A stretch of 64,000 bases of DNA, taken from Drancourtella massiliensis (GTDB taxonomy: Bacteria; Bacillota; Clostridia; Lachnospirales; Lachnospiraceae). The translations under genes were made by a program, and so were the position numbers. The notes below the pieces were generated by a model. It saw only the letters and a list, made by a program, of their open reading frames with translations. It searched no databases and was not told where the DNA came from. The DNA lies in assembly GCF_016900655.1 (NCBI RefSeq), contig NZ_JACJKH010000015.1, positions 22,917 to 86,916 on the forward strand, written 5' to 3'. Of this stretch, positions 9,359 to 17,102 are shown in pieces; position 1 is the first letter of the stretch; the number at the start of each line of letters is the position of its first letter.

Positions 9359-9850
9359 TTATTCGTTTTCTATCATTTCAAACACTTTAACCGCATCCTG
9401 TTTCTTTTCATAATCCTCTGAAAATGCAATTGCGTAAGTTCCGTTTACCGCTTCCGTCTCAAGGACCGCAGCGCCTCCGGCAAGGACTATCGTTCCTTGG
9501 TTGGCAGCCATAGACTCATAGTTTTCATATAGATCCGTCTTGTTTTCCGGATCCCACCAGAACAGCCAGAGTCCATCATAATCATATGCTTTATCCGCCA
9601 CTTTCGTCTCAGTAAACTGTCCATTCGTATTGTCTGTGAGATATCCTGGTGTTTCATTGATATCTACCGGTTCGCAGTCCTCCAAAATGAGTCCTTCCTG
9701 CTCAAAATAATCCACCATATCTTCGTATGGAGAAGTGGACGCATTCACTTCAATTTTTTCTTCTTTCGACGTACATCCCGCCATCATTCCGCATACAGTT
9801 GCTGTTACAATGGCAGCTGCCACAATCTTCTTCATCCTTTTTGTGCTCAT
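9359..9850 (-). CDS. Lipoprotein with a W-W-D-x-E-N motif, paralogue of the protein at 5336
   Basis: 163 residues with a classical lipoprotein signal: K-R-M-K-K, a hydrophobic stretch and the lipobox M-A-G-C with lipidation cysteine C26. The mature domain contains Y-D-G-L-W-L-F-W-W-D-P-E-N, then Y-E-S-M, a G-G-A segment and N-G-T-Y-A-I, in the same order as the exported protein downstream of the exporter. Function is unknown. It is the first gene of the eight-gene minus-strand run; AAGGAG lies 10 bases before the ATG. As a surface lipoprotein next to an exporter it could be an immunity, receptor or docking component, which is inference. Confidence 0.87.
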   Translation of the reverse strand: MSTKRMKKIVAAAIVTATVCGMMAGCTSKEEKIEVNASTSPYEDMVDYFEQEGLILEDCEPVDINETPGYLTDNTNGQFTETKVADKAYDYDGLWLFWWDPENKTDLYENYESMAANQGTIVLAGGAAVLETEAVNGTYAIAFSEDYEKKQDAVKVFEMIENE

Positions 9851-10053
9851 CTCATCAATCTCCTTTTATAAAAATTTTACAATCAAGTTTCTTTATTTTT
9901 ACAATAAAATCAGCAGTTTAACAAGAAGGTTATCCTATTTTGTCCTTCATTTCGCTCATAGTGTCTTTTTATCTCTCATCTCAGTTATTTTCACTTCCGC
10001 CTCCTGCTCTGTCTGATAAGCTCTTTTAGGAGATCTTTAAAAAGTCATTCATC

Positions 10054-10094
10054 AAAAAACTCCCCTGCCCGTCTACAGGCAAAGGGAGTTTTTT
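10054..10094. terminator. Bidirectional rho-independent terminator
   Basis: The stem aaaaaactccc ... gggagtttttt encloses a smaller cctgcc/aggc element, giving A/T runs on both sides that would act as U-tracts in either direction. It separates the tRNA unit from the export operon. Confidence 0.75.
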
Positions 10095-10249
10095 AACTGG
10101 CGCCGCATTGATTTAAGAACCGTACTATACTCATGCCAGAGCCACGAGTACGGACCGGATGCAGCCCTTTCCGACTGGATCATTCTTTTTAAAAATTACT
10201 TCATTGGATAAGTATTGACAAAACCTTTTTAGAAATTCAGTTATATTTT

Positions 10250-10297
10250 CGCAAAAAATAAAAACACCGTAAAACCCTGATATTAAGGCTTTACGGT
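10250..10297 (-). terminator. Rho-independent terminator of the tRNA cluster
   Basis: On the minus strand ACCGTAAAGCC pairs with GGGTTTTACGGT across a short AT loop and is followed by GTTTTTATTTTTT. It lies just after the last tRNA-Pro gene. Confidence 0.75.
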
Positions 10298-10311
10298 ATC
10301 TAATAAAAAAA

Positions 10312-10385
<74 letters not shown>

Positions 10386-10389
10386 AAAG

Positions 10390-10460
10390 CTACGGATAGA
10401 GGACTCGAACCTCTACTAACAGAGTCAGAGTCTGCTGTGCTGCCATTACACCAATCCGCA
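10390..10460 (-). tRNA. tRNA-Gln (anticodon CTG), copy 1
   Basis: 71-base cloverleaf. The acceptor is TGCGGAT/ATCCGTA with a G-U pair and discriminator G, the anticodon arm is GCAGA-CTCTGAC-TCTGT giving anticodon CTG for CAG, and the T arm is AGAGG-TTCGAGT-CCTCT. No CCA is encoded. It lies 4 bases upstream of tRNA-Pro copy 1 on the minus strand. Confidence 0.93.
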
Positions 10461-10534
10461 TCGCTGCTTTCTGTCTTTCAAAGCGTTTTTAATATATGTT
10501 GTTTTCATCGGCAAAAATTGAGTTTTTCCGGTGA

Positions 10535-10608
<74 letters not shown>

Positions 10609-10612
10609 ATAA

Positions 10613-10683
10613 CTACGGATAGAGGACTCGAACCTCTACTAACAGAGTCAGAGTCTGCTGTGCTGCCATTACACCAATCCGCA
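10613..10683 (-). tRNA. tRNA-Gln (anticodon CTG), copy 2
   Basis: Same sequence as 10390-10460, with anticodon CTG. It is the first gene of the tRNA transcript, about 34 bases after the expected start point of the promoter at 10725-10752. Confidence 0.93.
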
Positions 10684-10724
10684 TCAGCATTTGCCGTGTC
10701 ACTGTTTTATCAGCGAACAAGACT

Positions 10725-10752
10725 ATTATATCAAAAAAATTTTGATTGTCAA
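10725..10752 (-). promoter_or_regulatory. Promoter of the tRNA cluster
   Basis: Minus-strand consensus elements: TTGACA (10752-10747), a 16-base spacer and TATAAT (10730-10725). Perfect hexamers, as expected for a strong stable-RNA promoter. Confidence 0.85.
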
Positions 10753-10791
10753 CACTTTTTTTCATTTTCTCTTCCACCTTCTTCCAAACCC

Positions 10792-10800
10792 TGATATAAT
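10792..10800 (+). promoter_or_regulatory. Extended -10 promoter of the MerR-type gene
   Basis: TGATATAAT (extended -10 with a perfect TATAAT at 10795-10800) lies 32 bases before the start codon at 10832. The -35 region is poor, which is usual for extended -10 promoters. It is back to back with the tRNA promoter. Confidence 0.65.
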
Positions 10801-10831
10801 ACGAACAACAATGGTTTTTCAGGAGGCGCTT

Positions 10832-11623
10832 ATGAAACAGTATTTTAAAATCGGAGAAATCTCAAAGCTGTATCAGATCAGTGTGGACACACTGCGTTAC
10901 TATGAGGAGCTTGGTCTCCTGACACCGAAGCGCGGTGAAAACGGATACCGCCTCTATCGTCTCAATGATATCTGGCGTCTGAATGTGATCCGGGATCTTA
11001 GGGGGCTTGGATTTCCCATGGAGCGGATCCGGGAATATTTAAATGACCGGAGTATTCATACGACGGAACAGCTGCTCCGGGATGAGCTGGATGCGATCCG
11101 CCTGAAAATCACAGACCTTACGAAGCTTCAGTCTAATGTGCAGGAGCGCCTTGCAACGATCCGGAAGGCGGAGGATCAGCCTCTTGAGACCGTCACGGAA
11201 AAATGGCTTCCGGCGCGGTCCTGCCATATTCTTCACTCTGGTTATCAGAAGGACGAAGAGATGGATGTACTGATGAAACAGCTGTTTAACCAGTCCCAGG
11301 ACACTCTCTATATTATCGGCAGCAATCATATCGGTTCTTTGCTGCCTGCCGCATCTGCCAGGGAAGGAAATTACACTGGCTACGAGGGAGTATTTCTCAT
11401 TGCCGAGGACGGTCCGGATACCTTGCCGGAAGGACGTTATCTTTCCTACAGCTACCATGGAAGCACCGTCCACAATGCCGAAGGCATCCCGAAACTGCTC
11501 TCCTACGCCCAGGAGCATGGACTTACGGCCGGGCCATGGTTTCTTGAGCTGCTCTGGGTTGATATCCATCAGTCTGCGGACCCGGATGAACACATCACAG
11601 AACTTCAGCTTCTTGTCACCTGA
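10832..11623 (+). CDS. MerR-family regulator with a C-terminal effector-binding domain
   Basis: 263 residues from the ATG at 10832, which has AGGAGG five bases upstream; an in-frame start further upstream would read through the promoter and is rejected. Residues 1-70 are a MerR winged helix (F-K-I-G-E-I-S-K-L, then T-L-R-Y-Y-E-E-L-G-L-L). A coiled-coil dimer helix follows at about 75-115. Residues about 130-263 resemble the GyrI-like effector pocket of BmrR/BltR-type drug sensors, ending I-T-E-L-Q-L-L-V-T. Such proteins activate efflux genes when they bind hydrophobic compounds. No efflux gene is adjacent, so its target is unknown. Confidence 0.88.
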   Translation: MKQYFKIGEISKLYQISVDTLRYYEELGLLTPKRGENGYRLYRLNDIWRLNVIRDLRGLGFPMERIREYLNDRSIHTTEQLLRDELDAIRLKITDLTKLQSNVQERLATIRKAEDQPLETVTEKWLPARSCHILHSGYQKDEEMDVLMKQLFNQSQDTLYIIGSNHIGSLLPAASAREGNYTGYEGVFLIAEDGPDTLPEGRYLSYSYHGSTVHNAEGIPKLLSYAQEHGLTAGPWFLELLWVDIHQSADPDEHITELQLLVT

Positions 11624-11632
11624 AAGGACATC

Positions 11633-11658
11633 CCCGTTTTTCGGAGATGTCCTTTTTT
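11633..11658 (+). terminator. Rho-independent terminator of the MerR-type gene
   Basis: AAGGACATCCCCG pairs with CGGAGATGTCCTT across a T4 loop, followed by a T-run. It starts 10 bases after the stop codon. Confidence 0.85.
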
Positions 11659-11715
11659 GATGCTTTTATTTTTCACCTGATTCTTTCGGCCTGCTTTTTC
11701 GCTTTCCGGAGCGTC

Positions 11716-12930
11716 CTACAGATTTTTGATCCTCTCTACTGCCGCCTTTGTATTTTCGTAAGTACCGAATGCAGTCAGACGGAAATATCCTTCTCCGCTT
11801 GGTCCGAATCCGGATCCCGGTGTTCCTACAACGCCTGCCTGTGCAAGCAGATAATCAAAGAACTCCCAGGACGTCATGTTGTCCGGTGTCTTCAGCCAGA
11901 TATACGGCGAATTTACGCCTCCGGATACAGTATAGCCTGCGTCTTTCAGCCCGTCATAGATTGTCTTTGCGTTTCTCATGTAGTAGGCAATCTGCTCTTT
12001 TAACTGTGCTTTTCCTGCCTCGGAATACACTGCTTCTCCTGCTTTCTGTACGATGTACGGAGCCCCGTTGTACTTGGTTCCGTGACGTCTTGCCCAAAGG
12101 GAGTGAAGCATCACGTCGCCGCATTTGAGATCCTTCGGGATCACTGTTGCGCCGAGACGCACTCCTGTAAATCCGGCATTTTTGGAAAAGCTGCGAAGCT
12201 CGATGGCACAGGTTCTTGCGCCTTCACACTCGTAAATCGTGTGCGGTACGTTTTCCTCGGAAATATATGCCTCGTATGCTGCATCATAAATGATGACGGA
12301 TCCGTTTTTATTTGCGTAATCTACCCACACCTGAAGCTGGTCTTTTGTGATGGCAGATCCTGTCGGATTGTTCGGGAAGCACAGATAAATCAGATCCGGC
12401 ACTTCCTTTGGAAGCTCCGGCACAAATCCGTTTTCTGCCGTACACGGCATGTAGATCACATCGCTCCAGATTTCGGACTTCGGATCATAGGTACCGGTAC
12501 GTCCTGCCATGACGTTCGTATCCACATATACCGGGTATACCGGATCGCAGACAGCGATTTTATTGTCCTGGTCAAAGATCTCCTGAATGTTTCCGGAATC
12601 TCCCTTTGCTCCGTCGGAGATAAAGATTTCGTCTGCGTAGATCTCACAGCCTCTTGCCTCATAATCATTCTTTGCCATTGCACTTCTCAGGAACTCGTAT
12701 CCAAGATCCGGGGCATATCCGTGGAATGTCTCTGCGTGCGCCATTTCATCCACCGCGCTGTGAAGCGCATCGATAATCGCCGGTGCCAGCGGCTGTGTCA
12801 CGTCACCGATTCCAAGCCGAATGATAGATTTGTCCGGATTTGCTTCGGTATATGCCGCTACCTTTTTTGCAATATTTGAAAAGAGATAGCTTCCTGGAAG
12901 TTTCAGATAATTTTCATTAATTTTAAACAT
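11716..12930 (-). CDS. dapL: LL-diaminopimelate aminotransferase
   Basis: 404 residues. A class I/II PLP aminotransferase that converts tetrahydrodipicolinate directly to LL-diaminopimelate with glutamate as donor, bypassing the succinylase and acetylase branches of lysine and peptidoglycan-precursor synthesis. The PLP lysine is K250 in S-F-S-K-N-A-G-F-T-G, the substrate loop reads P-N-N-P-T-G, and the N-terminus (N-E-N-Y-L-K-L-P-G-S-Y-L-F) is characteristic of DapL. Good ribosome binding site (GAAGGAGA) before the ATG. dapF, the next enzyme of the pathway, lies 131 bases upstream on the same strand, but dapL has its own promoter at 12983-13011. Confidence 0.96.
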   Translation of the reverse strand: MFKINENYLKLPGSYLFSNIAKKVAAYTEANPDKSIIRLGIGDVTQPLAPAIIDALHSAVDEMAHAETFHGYAPDLGYEFLRSAMAKNDYEARGCEIYADEIFISDGAKGDSGNIQEIFDQDNKIAVCDPVYPVYVDTNVMAGRTGTYDPKSEIWSDVIYMPCTAENGFVPELPKEVPDLIYLCFPNNPTGSAITKDQLQVWVDYANKNGSVIIYDAAYEAYISEENVPHTIYECEGARTCAIELRSFSKNAGFTGVRLGATVIPKDLKCGDVMLHSLWARRHGTKYNGAPYIVQKAGEAVYSEAGKAQLKEQIAYYMRNAKTIYDGLKDAGYTVSGGVNSPYIWLKTPDNMTSWEFFDYLLAQAGVVGTPGSGFGPSGEGYFRLTAFGTYENTKAAVERIKNL

Positions 12931-12982
12931 ACCCTGTCTCCTTCTCTTTATTTCTTTAGTGTATTAAACTCATGCCGCGTCT

Positions 12983-13011
12983 ATCATAACACATTTCACG
13001 AAACACGTAAA
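12983..13011 (-). promoter_or_regulatory. Promoter of dapL
   Basis: TTTACG (13011-13006), 17-base spacer, TATGAT (12988-12983) with a TG one base upstream of the -10. Confidence 0.6.
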
Positions 13012-13027
13012 GGAGATTTTTCAGATC

Positions 13028-13049
13028 CGTAGTACAATTTCGTACTACG
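13028..13049. promoter_or_regulatory. Inverted repeat between dapF and dapL
   Basis: CGTAGTAC and GTACTACG flank a 6-base loop just upstream of the dapL promoter and 12 bases after the dapF stop. On the minus strand no U-run follows, so it is either a poor terminator of dapF or a protein-binding dyad. On the plus strand the sequence after it is T-rich, but no plus-strand gene ends here. Confidence 0.4.
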
Positions 13050-13061
13050 CTTATTTTTTAT

Positions 13062-13865
13062 CTATCCGACACTTCCGGGGTACTCCCCTTCACATACAAA
13101 ACGGCATCCTCCCGTCAGATACATCTGCCCGTCACTGTCCCATTCCACTTCCATCATACCTCCCGGCATTTCAATATTCACTTTCTGTTTTGTTCTTCCG
13201 CTCCGGATGGCCGCCGCTGCCGCGGCACAGGCTCCGCTTCCGCAGGAAAGGGTCTCCTTACTTCCTCTCTCCCATACGCGGATTTTCATACCGGTCTCGG
13301 AATATACCTGCACCAGCTCTACATTAATCCCGTCCGGAAAGTCCGAATGGGTACTGACAGCTTCCGCCTTTTTCATATTCCATGTTTTCCAGCTTCCCTC
13401 CTCCGGCTCCATGAAAATGACTGCATGGGGATTTCCCATGGAGACAATCATCATCTCCGTCTTCTGTCCTTCCATCGAGATCACGTAAGGCTCCTCCTCA
13501 ATAACCGGGGTGCCCATGGCCACTGTAGCCTTTCCGGAATCTTCCAGAATCCGGACCGTATGGATTCCACTGTCGGTCTCTACCGCAATCTCCTCTTTTC
13601 GTATCTTTTTATAATCATAGAGATATTTTGCCACACAGCGGACACCGTTTCCACACATTTTCCCTCTGGACCCATCCGCATTATACATTTCCATCCGGCA
13701 GTCTGCCATATCGGACGGACAGATCAGAATCATTCCGTCCGCTCCAACGCCAAAATGGCGGTCACTGATTTTTCTCGCCAGGGTCTGCGGATTTACGATC
13801 TGCTCTTTTTCCTGATCCACGTAGATATAATCATTGCCGCATCCCTCCATTTTTACAAAATGCAT
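13062..13865 (-). CDS. dapF: Diaminopimelate epimerase
   Basis: 267 residues from the ATG at 13865; a GTG two codons upstream at 13871 is closer to AGGAGG (5 bases) and may be the real start. The enzyme converts LL- to meso-diaminopimelate for lysine and peptidoglycan. The two catalytic cysteines are C71 in M-C-G-N-G-V-R-C and C208 in S-C-G-S-G-A-C. The N-terminus K-M-E-G-C-G-N-D-Y is the usual DapF opening. It follows the deacetylase gene on the same strand after about 50 bases and lies upstream of dapL, giving a two-step DAP pathway pair. Confidence 0.95.
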   Translation of the reverse strand: MHFVKMEGCGNDYIYVDQEKEQIVNPQTLARKISDRHFGVGADGMILICPSDMADCRMEMYNADGSRGKMCGNGVRCVAKYLYDYKKIRKEEIAVETDSGIHTVRILEDSGKATVAMGTPVIEEEPYVISMEGQKTEMMIVSMGNPHAVIFMEPEEGSWKTWNMKKAEAVSTHSDFPDGINVELVQVYSETGMKIRVWERGSKETLSCGSGACAAAAAAIRSGRTKQKVNIEMPGGMMEVEWDSDGQMYLTGGCRFVCEGEYPGSVG

Positions 13866-13918
13866 CTGCACAAATTCCTCCTGTTGTTTTCTGGTATTGT
13901 ATGAAGAAAAGCGGCATT

Positions 13919-14689
13919 TTATGTCATCCTTGGGATCTGTCTTCCTTTTACATCCATGTGATAATTGTCTCTTAGTATCATCTCCGAAACCGGAACAATC
14001 TCATATGACTTTTCCTCTATGTTTTCGATCAGTTCTTTTAATGCATCTTTTGTAAATTTTGCTTCGCTGTTCAGACGGATAATGGCTCCATTCCGGAGCT
14101 CTTCACTTTCGACCACTTCCTTGATCAGACTTCTTTTCCCATAGTTTTTCCAGTCCCGGGAATCGATTGACCAGCAGATCGTAAAAAACCCTTCCTCCGC
14201 GGCAGTCCGGATCAGTGTGTCGCTGTATCGTCCATAGGGAGGGCGGAAAAGTTCCATGGAAATCCCTTCCTCTTTAGCGGTATGTTCTGCTTCCTGCAGT
14301 TCTGCCCTGATTTCCGCGGATGTCTGTTCCGACAGATTTTCATGGCTGACTCCCATCGTTCCGATGTCATGTCCTTCCGCTTTCATTCTTCCGACCAGAT
14401 CCGGATGCTCCCGCATCCATCCGGCAGTCACAAAAAAGGTGGCGCGTATCTTCTCTTCTTTTAATATGTCCAGGATCTCCCCGGTCTTTTTGTCTCCCCA
14501 GGCTGTCTCAAAGGTCAGGGCCGCCTGTTTTTCATCCGTCTCCACAGAACAGACCGGCATTTCATGACCGTTTACGCTGTTTCCGACAGTGGTGTATTCT
14601 TTTACATACCAGATTCCGCCCGACAGCAGGAAACAGGCTGCCGCGGCAAAAAGGATGTATTTCTTCCATGCTTTTTTCTGAAAAGACAT
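13919..14689 (-). CDS. Polysaccharide deacetylase (NodB-type, PdaB-like), membrane-anchored
   Basis: 256 residues from the ATG at 14689, with GGAG seven bases upstream; an ATG at 14707 would add six residues. Residues about 8-28 form an N-terminal membrane anchor. The NodB domain begins A-L-T-F-E-T-A-W-G-D, where the usual metal/catalytic pair F-D is changed to F-E; later motifs are H-D-I-G-T-M-G-V-S-H-E-N and R-P-P-Y-G. The arrangement matches PdaB-like sporulation deacetylases more than chitin deacetylases. The D to E change and the single late histidine make strong activity uncertain. Its start codon lies directly after the terminator stem of the gene upstream. Confidence 0.82.
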   Translation of the reverse strand: MSFQKKAWKKYILFAAAACFLLSGGIWYVKEYTTVGNSVNGHEMPVCSVETDEKQAALTFETAWGDKKTGEILDILKEEKIRATFFVTAGWMREHPDLVGRMKAEGHDIGTMGVSHENLSEQTSAEIRAELQEAEHTAKEEGISMELFRPPYGRYSDTLIRTAAEEGFFTICWSIDSRDWKNYGKRSLIKEVVESEELRNGAIIRLNSEAKFTKDALKELIENIEEKSYEIVPVSEMILRDNYHMDVKGRQIPRMT

Positions 14690-14737
14690 AAAAAAACTCC
14701 GGAGCATCTATTGTTCTTATAGTATATGCTCCGAAGT
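14690..14737 (-). terminator. Terminator of the YeiH gene overlapping the deacetylase start
   Basis: ACTTCGGAGCAT pairs with ATGCTCCGGAGT on the minus strand (arms 14737-14726 and 14707-14696), followed by seven T. The right arm includes the GGAG ribosome binding site of the deacetylase, whose ATG directly follows the T-run. A TATACT in the loop (14726-14721) could be the -10 of the deacetylase. Confidence 0.7.
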
Positions 14738-14751
14738 TTTCTTTTACGCAT

Positions 14752-15768
14752 TTACCAGATTCCCAGAAAATGCTGTATCAGAAGGCTCACTCCCGCTATT
14801 CCGATCCAGCAGCAAAGTCCCATGAAAATCGGTTTCCCGCCTGTCTTGACCAGCTTCACCAGATTCGTATTAAACCCGATGGCCGCCATTGCCATAATAA
14901 TAAAGAACTTACTCAGCTCTTTAATCGGTGCAGTCACTGTCACCGGAAGGGAAAATACTGTTGTAATGATAGAAGCGAGCACGAAAAACAGGATAAAAAA
15001 CGGAAAGATCTTTTTCAGATCAAAGGTTCCGCCTGCCTGCTCTCCGTTTTTCTTTGCCTTTCGCATCTGCCAGATGGAGAGAACCAGTGTGATTGGAATG
15101 ATCGCAAGAGTCCTTGTCAATTTGACAATCGTCGCCGCATCCAGCGTATTGCTGCCGTGAATTCCATCCCATGCCGCTGCCGCCGCCGTCACGGAAGAGG
15201 TGTCATTGACCGCCGTTCCGGCAAAAAGACCGAACCCCTCATTGCTCAGTCCCAGAACGGCTCCGAGTTTCGGAAAGATCAGCGCCGCGATCACATTGAA
15301 GAGAAAAATAACAGAGATCGACTGGGCAATCTCCTCATCGTCCGCATCAATGACCGGTGCCGTCGCCGCAATGGCCGAACCGCCGCAGATACTGGACCCC
15401 ACCCCGACCAGCGTCGAGATTTTGGATGGAATCCGCATGACCTTGTGAAGCACAAAGGCAATCACAAGTGAGGTGGAGATCGTCGCAATGATAATTGGAA
15501 GAGACTGGCGTCCTTTCTCCAGAATATCCGTCAGATTCATGCCGAATCCAAGCAGAATCACCGCGTACTGTAAAATCTTTTTGGATGTAAATTTGATCCC
15601 CGGCTGAAGGGGCTCGCTCCTTTTCACTATCAGGGCAAGACACATCCCGATCAGAATCGCAAACACCGGCCCGCCGACTACCTCAAACTGTTTTCCAAGC
15701 AAAAACGCCGGAATGGAGATCAGCAGACAGAACAAAATACCTTTATAAGTTTCCTGAATTGTTTTCAT
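14752..15768 (-). CDS. YeiH/UPF0324-family membrane transporter (putative sulfate or sulfonate exporter)
   Basis: 338 residues from the ATG at 15768, chosen for GAGGAGA just upstream. About nine or ten membrane helices; the family signature region [13 protein letters not shown] is at about residues 105-120, and [10 protein letters not shown] is also typical. YeiH-type proteins (Pfam PF03601) are annotated as putative sulfate exporters without firm biochemical proof. It is divergent from a LysR regulator 119 bases away, the arrangement seen for yeiH/yeiE in enteric bacteria, implying local control. Confidence 0.88.
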   Translation of the reverse strand: MKTIQETYKGILFCLLISIPAFLLGKQFEVVGGPVFAILIGMCLALIVKRSEPLQPGIKFTSKKILQYAVILLGFGMNLTDILEKGRQSLPIIIATISTSLVIAFVLHKVMRIPSKISTLVGVGSSICGGSAIAATAPVIDADDEEIAQSISVIFLFNVIAALIFPKLGAVLGLSNEGFGLFAGTAVNDTSSVTAAAAAWDGIHGSNTLDAATIVKLTRTLAIIPITLVLSIWQMRKAKKNGEQAGGTFDLKKIFPFFILFFVLASIITTVFSLPVTVTAPIKELSKFFIIMAMAAIGFNTNLVKLVKTGGKPIFMGLCCWIGIAGVSLLIQHFLGIW

Positions 15769-15852
15769 GGTTATCTCCTCTCTTTTTATTTCTGGAAGTA
15801 TCATATCAAAGGAAATGAATCATGAAAAATTATATATATTTATTTATGCATA

Positions 15853-15862
15853 AACATATGTT
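15853..15862. promoter_or_regulatory. Palindrome between the YeiH gene and lysR
   Basis: AACATATGTT is a perfect 10-bp palindrome set in a broader ATAAACATATGTTAT dyad, 25 bases before the LysR start codon and between two divergent genes. Position and T-N11-A-like form fit a LysR operator. Confidence 0.5.
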
Positions 15863-15887
15863 ATGATTAGGAAAAGGAGGCATTCTT

Positions 15888-16772
15888 ATGCTAGATTTTC
15901 GTATTTATACATTTTTGGAAGTCTGTAAATACATGAATTTTACAAAAGCCGCCGAGGCGCTTCATATCACGCAGCCTGCCGTCTCGCAGCATATCCGCTA
16001 TATTGAGGAATACTATCAGACCCGTCTTTTTACATTTCAGGGAAAAAAGCCGGTTCTGACCGAGGCCGGGGAATATCTGCTCCACGCCTTTACGACATTG
16101 AGCCATGACCAGGTCTATCTGAAAGAGCAGCTCCTTTCCATGCAGAAAAAAAAGCCGGCCCTGATCTTTGGCGCGACTCTTACAATCGGTGAATATGTCA
16201 TGCCGCGTTTTCTGATCGAATACCAGACACGGCATCCGGATACTGTCCTGACCATGATCACGGCAAACACTCACGAACTCCTCGACCGCATCTCGGACGG
16301 AGAGATTGATTTTGCGATCGTAGAAGGCTATTTTGACAAGACCCAGTATGACTATCTGACGTTTTCCTCGGAACCGTATATTGCCGTTGCAGGAACCCCG
16401 CTTTTTGAAGACTTCCGTCCCCGCTCTCTTTCGGAGCTTCTTGATCAGAAGCTGATTGTCCGGGAGCCCGGATCCGGTACAAGGGAGATCCTTGAAAAAC
16501 ATCTGGAAGCCCGTAATCTTTCCATTCACGATTTTTCCGGTGTTTCCGAAATCGGGAATATTCCGGCATTGAAAGCGGTTGTCTCAGCCGGTCTTGGCAT
16601 TACATTTTTGTACCGTTCCGCTGCTGAAGAAGAGCTGAAAAACGGCATACTGTTTGACGTCACGCCGGAAAATTTCTCTATCACACATGATTTTACTCTC
16701 ATATGGCAAAAGGGAAGTATGTTTGCTTCCCGCTACCGTACTATTTTTGAAGAATGGAAGAAAAAGTTATGA
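15888..16772 (+). CDS. LysR-family transcriptional regulator
   Basis: 294 residues. The N-terminal winged helix reads T-F-L-E-V-C, then F-T-K-A-A-E-A-L-H-I-T-Q-P-A-V-S-Q-H-I; the substrate-binding domain (about 90-290) has the G-A-T-L-T-I-G-E-Y start typical of the CysB/CysL/YeiE branch and E-P-G-S-G-T-R. AAAAGGAGG precedes the ATG. It is divergent from the YeiH-type gene, so its likely target is that promoter; the inducer is unknown, possibly a sulfur compound by family analogy. The stop overlaps the ATG of the YitT remnant (ATGA). Confidence 0.93.
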   Translation: MLDFRIYTFLEVCKYMNFTKAAEALHITQPAVSQHIRYIEEYYQTRLFTFQGKKPVLTEAGEYLLHAFTTLSHDQVYLKEQLLSMQKKKPALIFGATLTIGEYVMPRFLIEYQTRHPDTVLTMITANTHELLDRISDGEIDFAIVEGYFDKTQYDYLTFSSEPYIAVAGTPLFEDFRPRSLSELLDQKLIVREPGSGTREILEKHLEARNLSIHDFSGVSEIGNIPALKAVVSAGLGITFLYRSAAEEELKNGILFDVTPENFSITHDFTLIWQKGSMFASRYRTIFEEWKKKL

Positions 16773-17102
16773 AACTGTCAGTTACACGTCAAAGCATAGC
16801 ACGCTGTCTGAAAATCATTCTGGGCAATTTTCTGATTACCGGAGCATATGCCTTTATTACCGTACCAAACGAGATCGTAAACGGGGGCGTTACAAGTTTT
16901 TCCATGATTCTTGGCAATTGGAAAGAAATTTTTCACAGGAACCGGATTCAGCTGTTTCTGTTATCTCATCCTGTTTTCCGTCCTGCACGGTCTGGGATAT
17001 GCAATCCTGGTTCATCCGGTCATCGGCATGGTTCTGGCCGGGATCGGCTTTACTGCTCTTCAGTCGCTGACGCTGAATTGCCTTTTGAAAAGGAAAGAGT
17101 AA
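16769..17102 (+). pseudogene. Degenerate YitT-family membrane protein gene
   Basis: The reading frame starting at 16769, overlapping the lysR stop by ATGA, encodes the N-terminal part of a YitT-type protein (L-G-N-F-L-I-T-G-A-Y-A-F, then N-G-G-V-T-S-F-S-M-I-L). After about codon 48 similarity continues in another frame (about 16911-17102: L-H-G-L-G-Y-A-I-L-V-H-P-V-I-G-M-V-L-A-G-I), ending TAA at 17102. About half the middle of a normal protein and the whole C-terminal domain are missing. A frameshift plus internal deletion explains this best. The end overlaps the converging phoR gene by 53 bases. A complete relative is at 23464-24342. Confidence 0.7.

Larger units (their letters stand above)
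9851..10311. other. Gene-free stretch between the export operon and the tRNA genes
   Basis: No credible gene is seen in these 461 bases. It holds the leader of the export operon (AT-rich, with TTGTTA and TAAAAA 17 bases apart on the minus strand as a weak promoter candidate near 9888-9925), a strong two-way terminator at 10054-10094 and the tRNA terminator at 10250-10297. The segment 10095-10250 shows nothing I can interpret. Confidence 0.6.

Noticed and set aside
12082..12879. 265-codon plus-strand frame opposite dapL
   Set aside because: Lies wholly antisense to a clear aminotransferase gene, has no ribosome site and no recognisable motifs.
13028..13049. Intrinsic terminator of dapF
   Set aside because: The stem is strong but is followed by GGATCTGAAAAATC, not a U-run, on the minus strand; kept only as an unexplained dyad.
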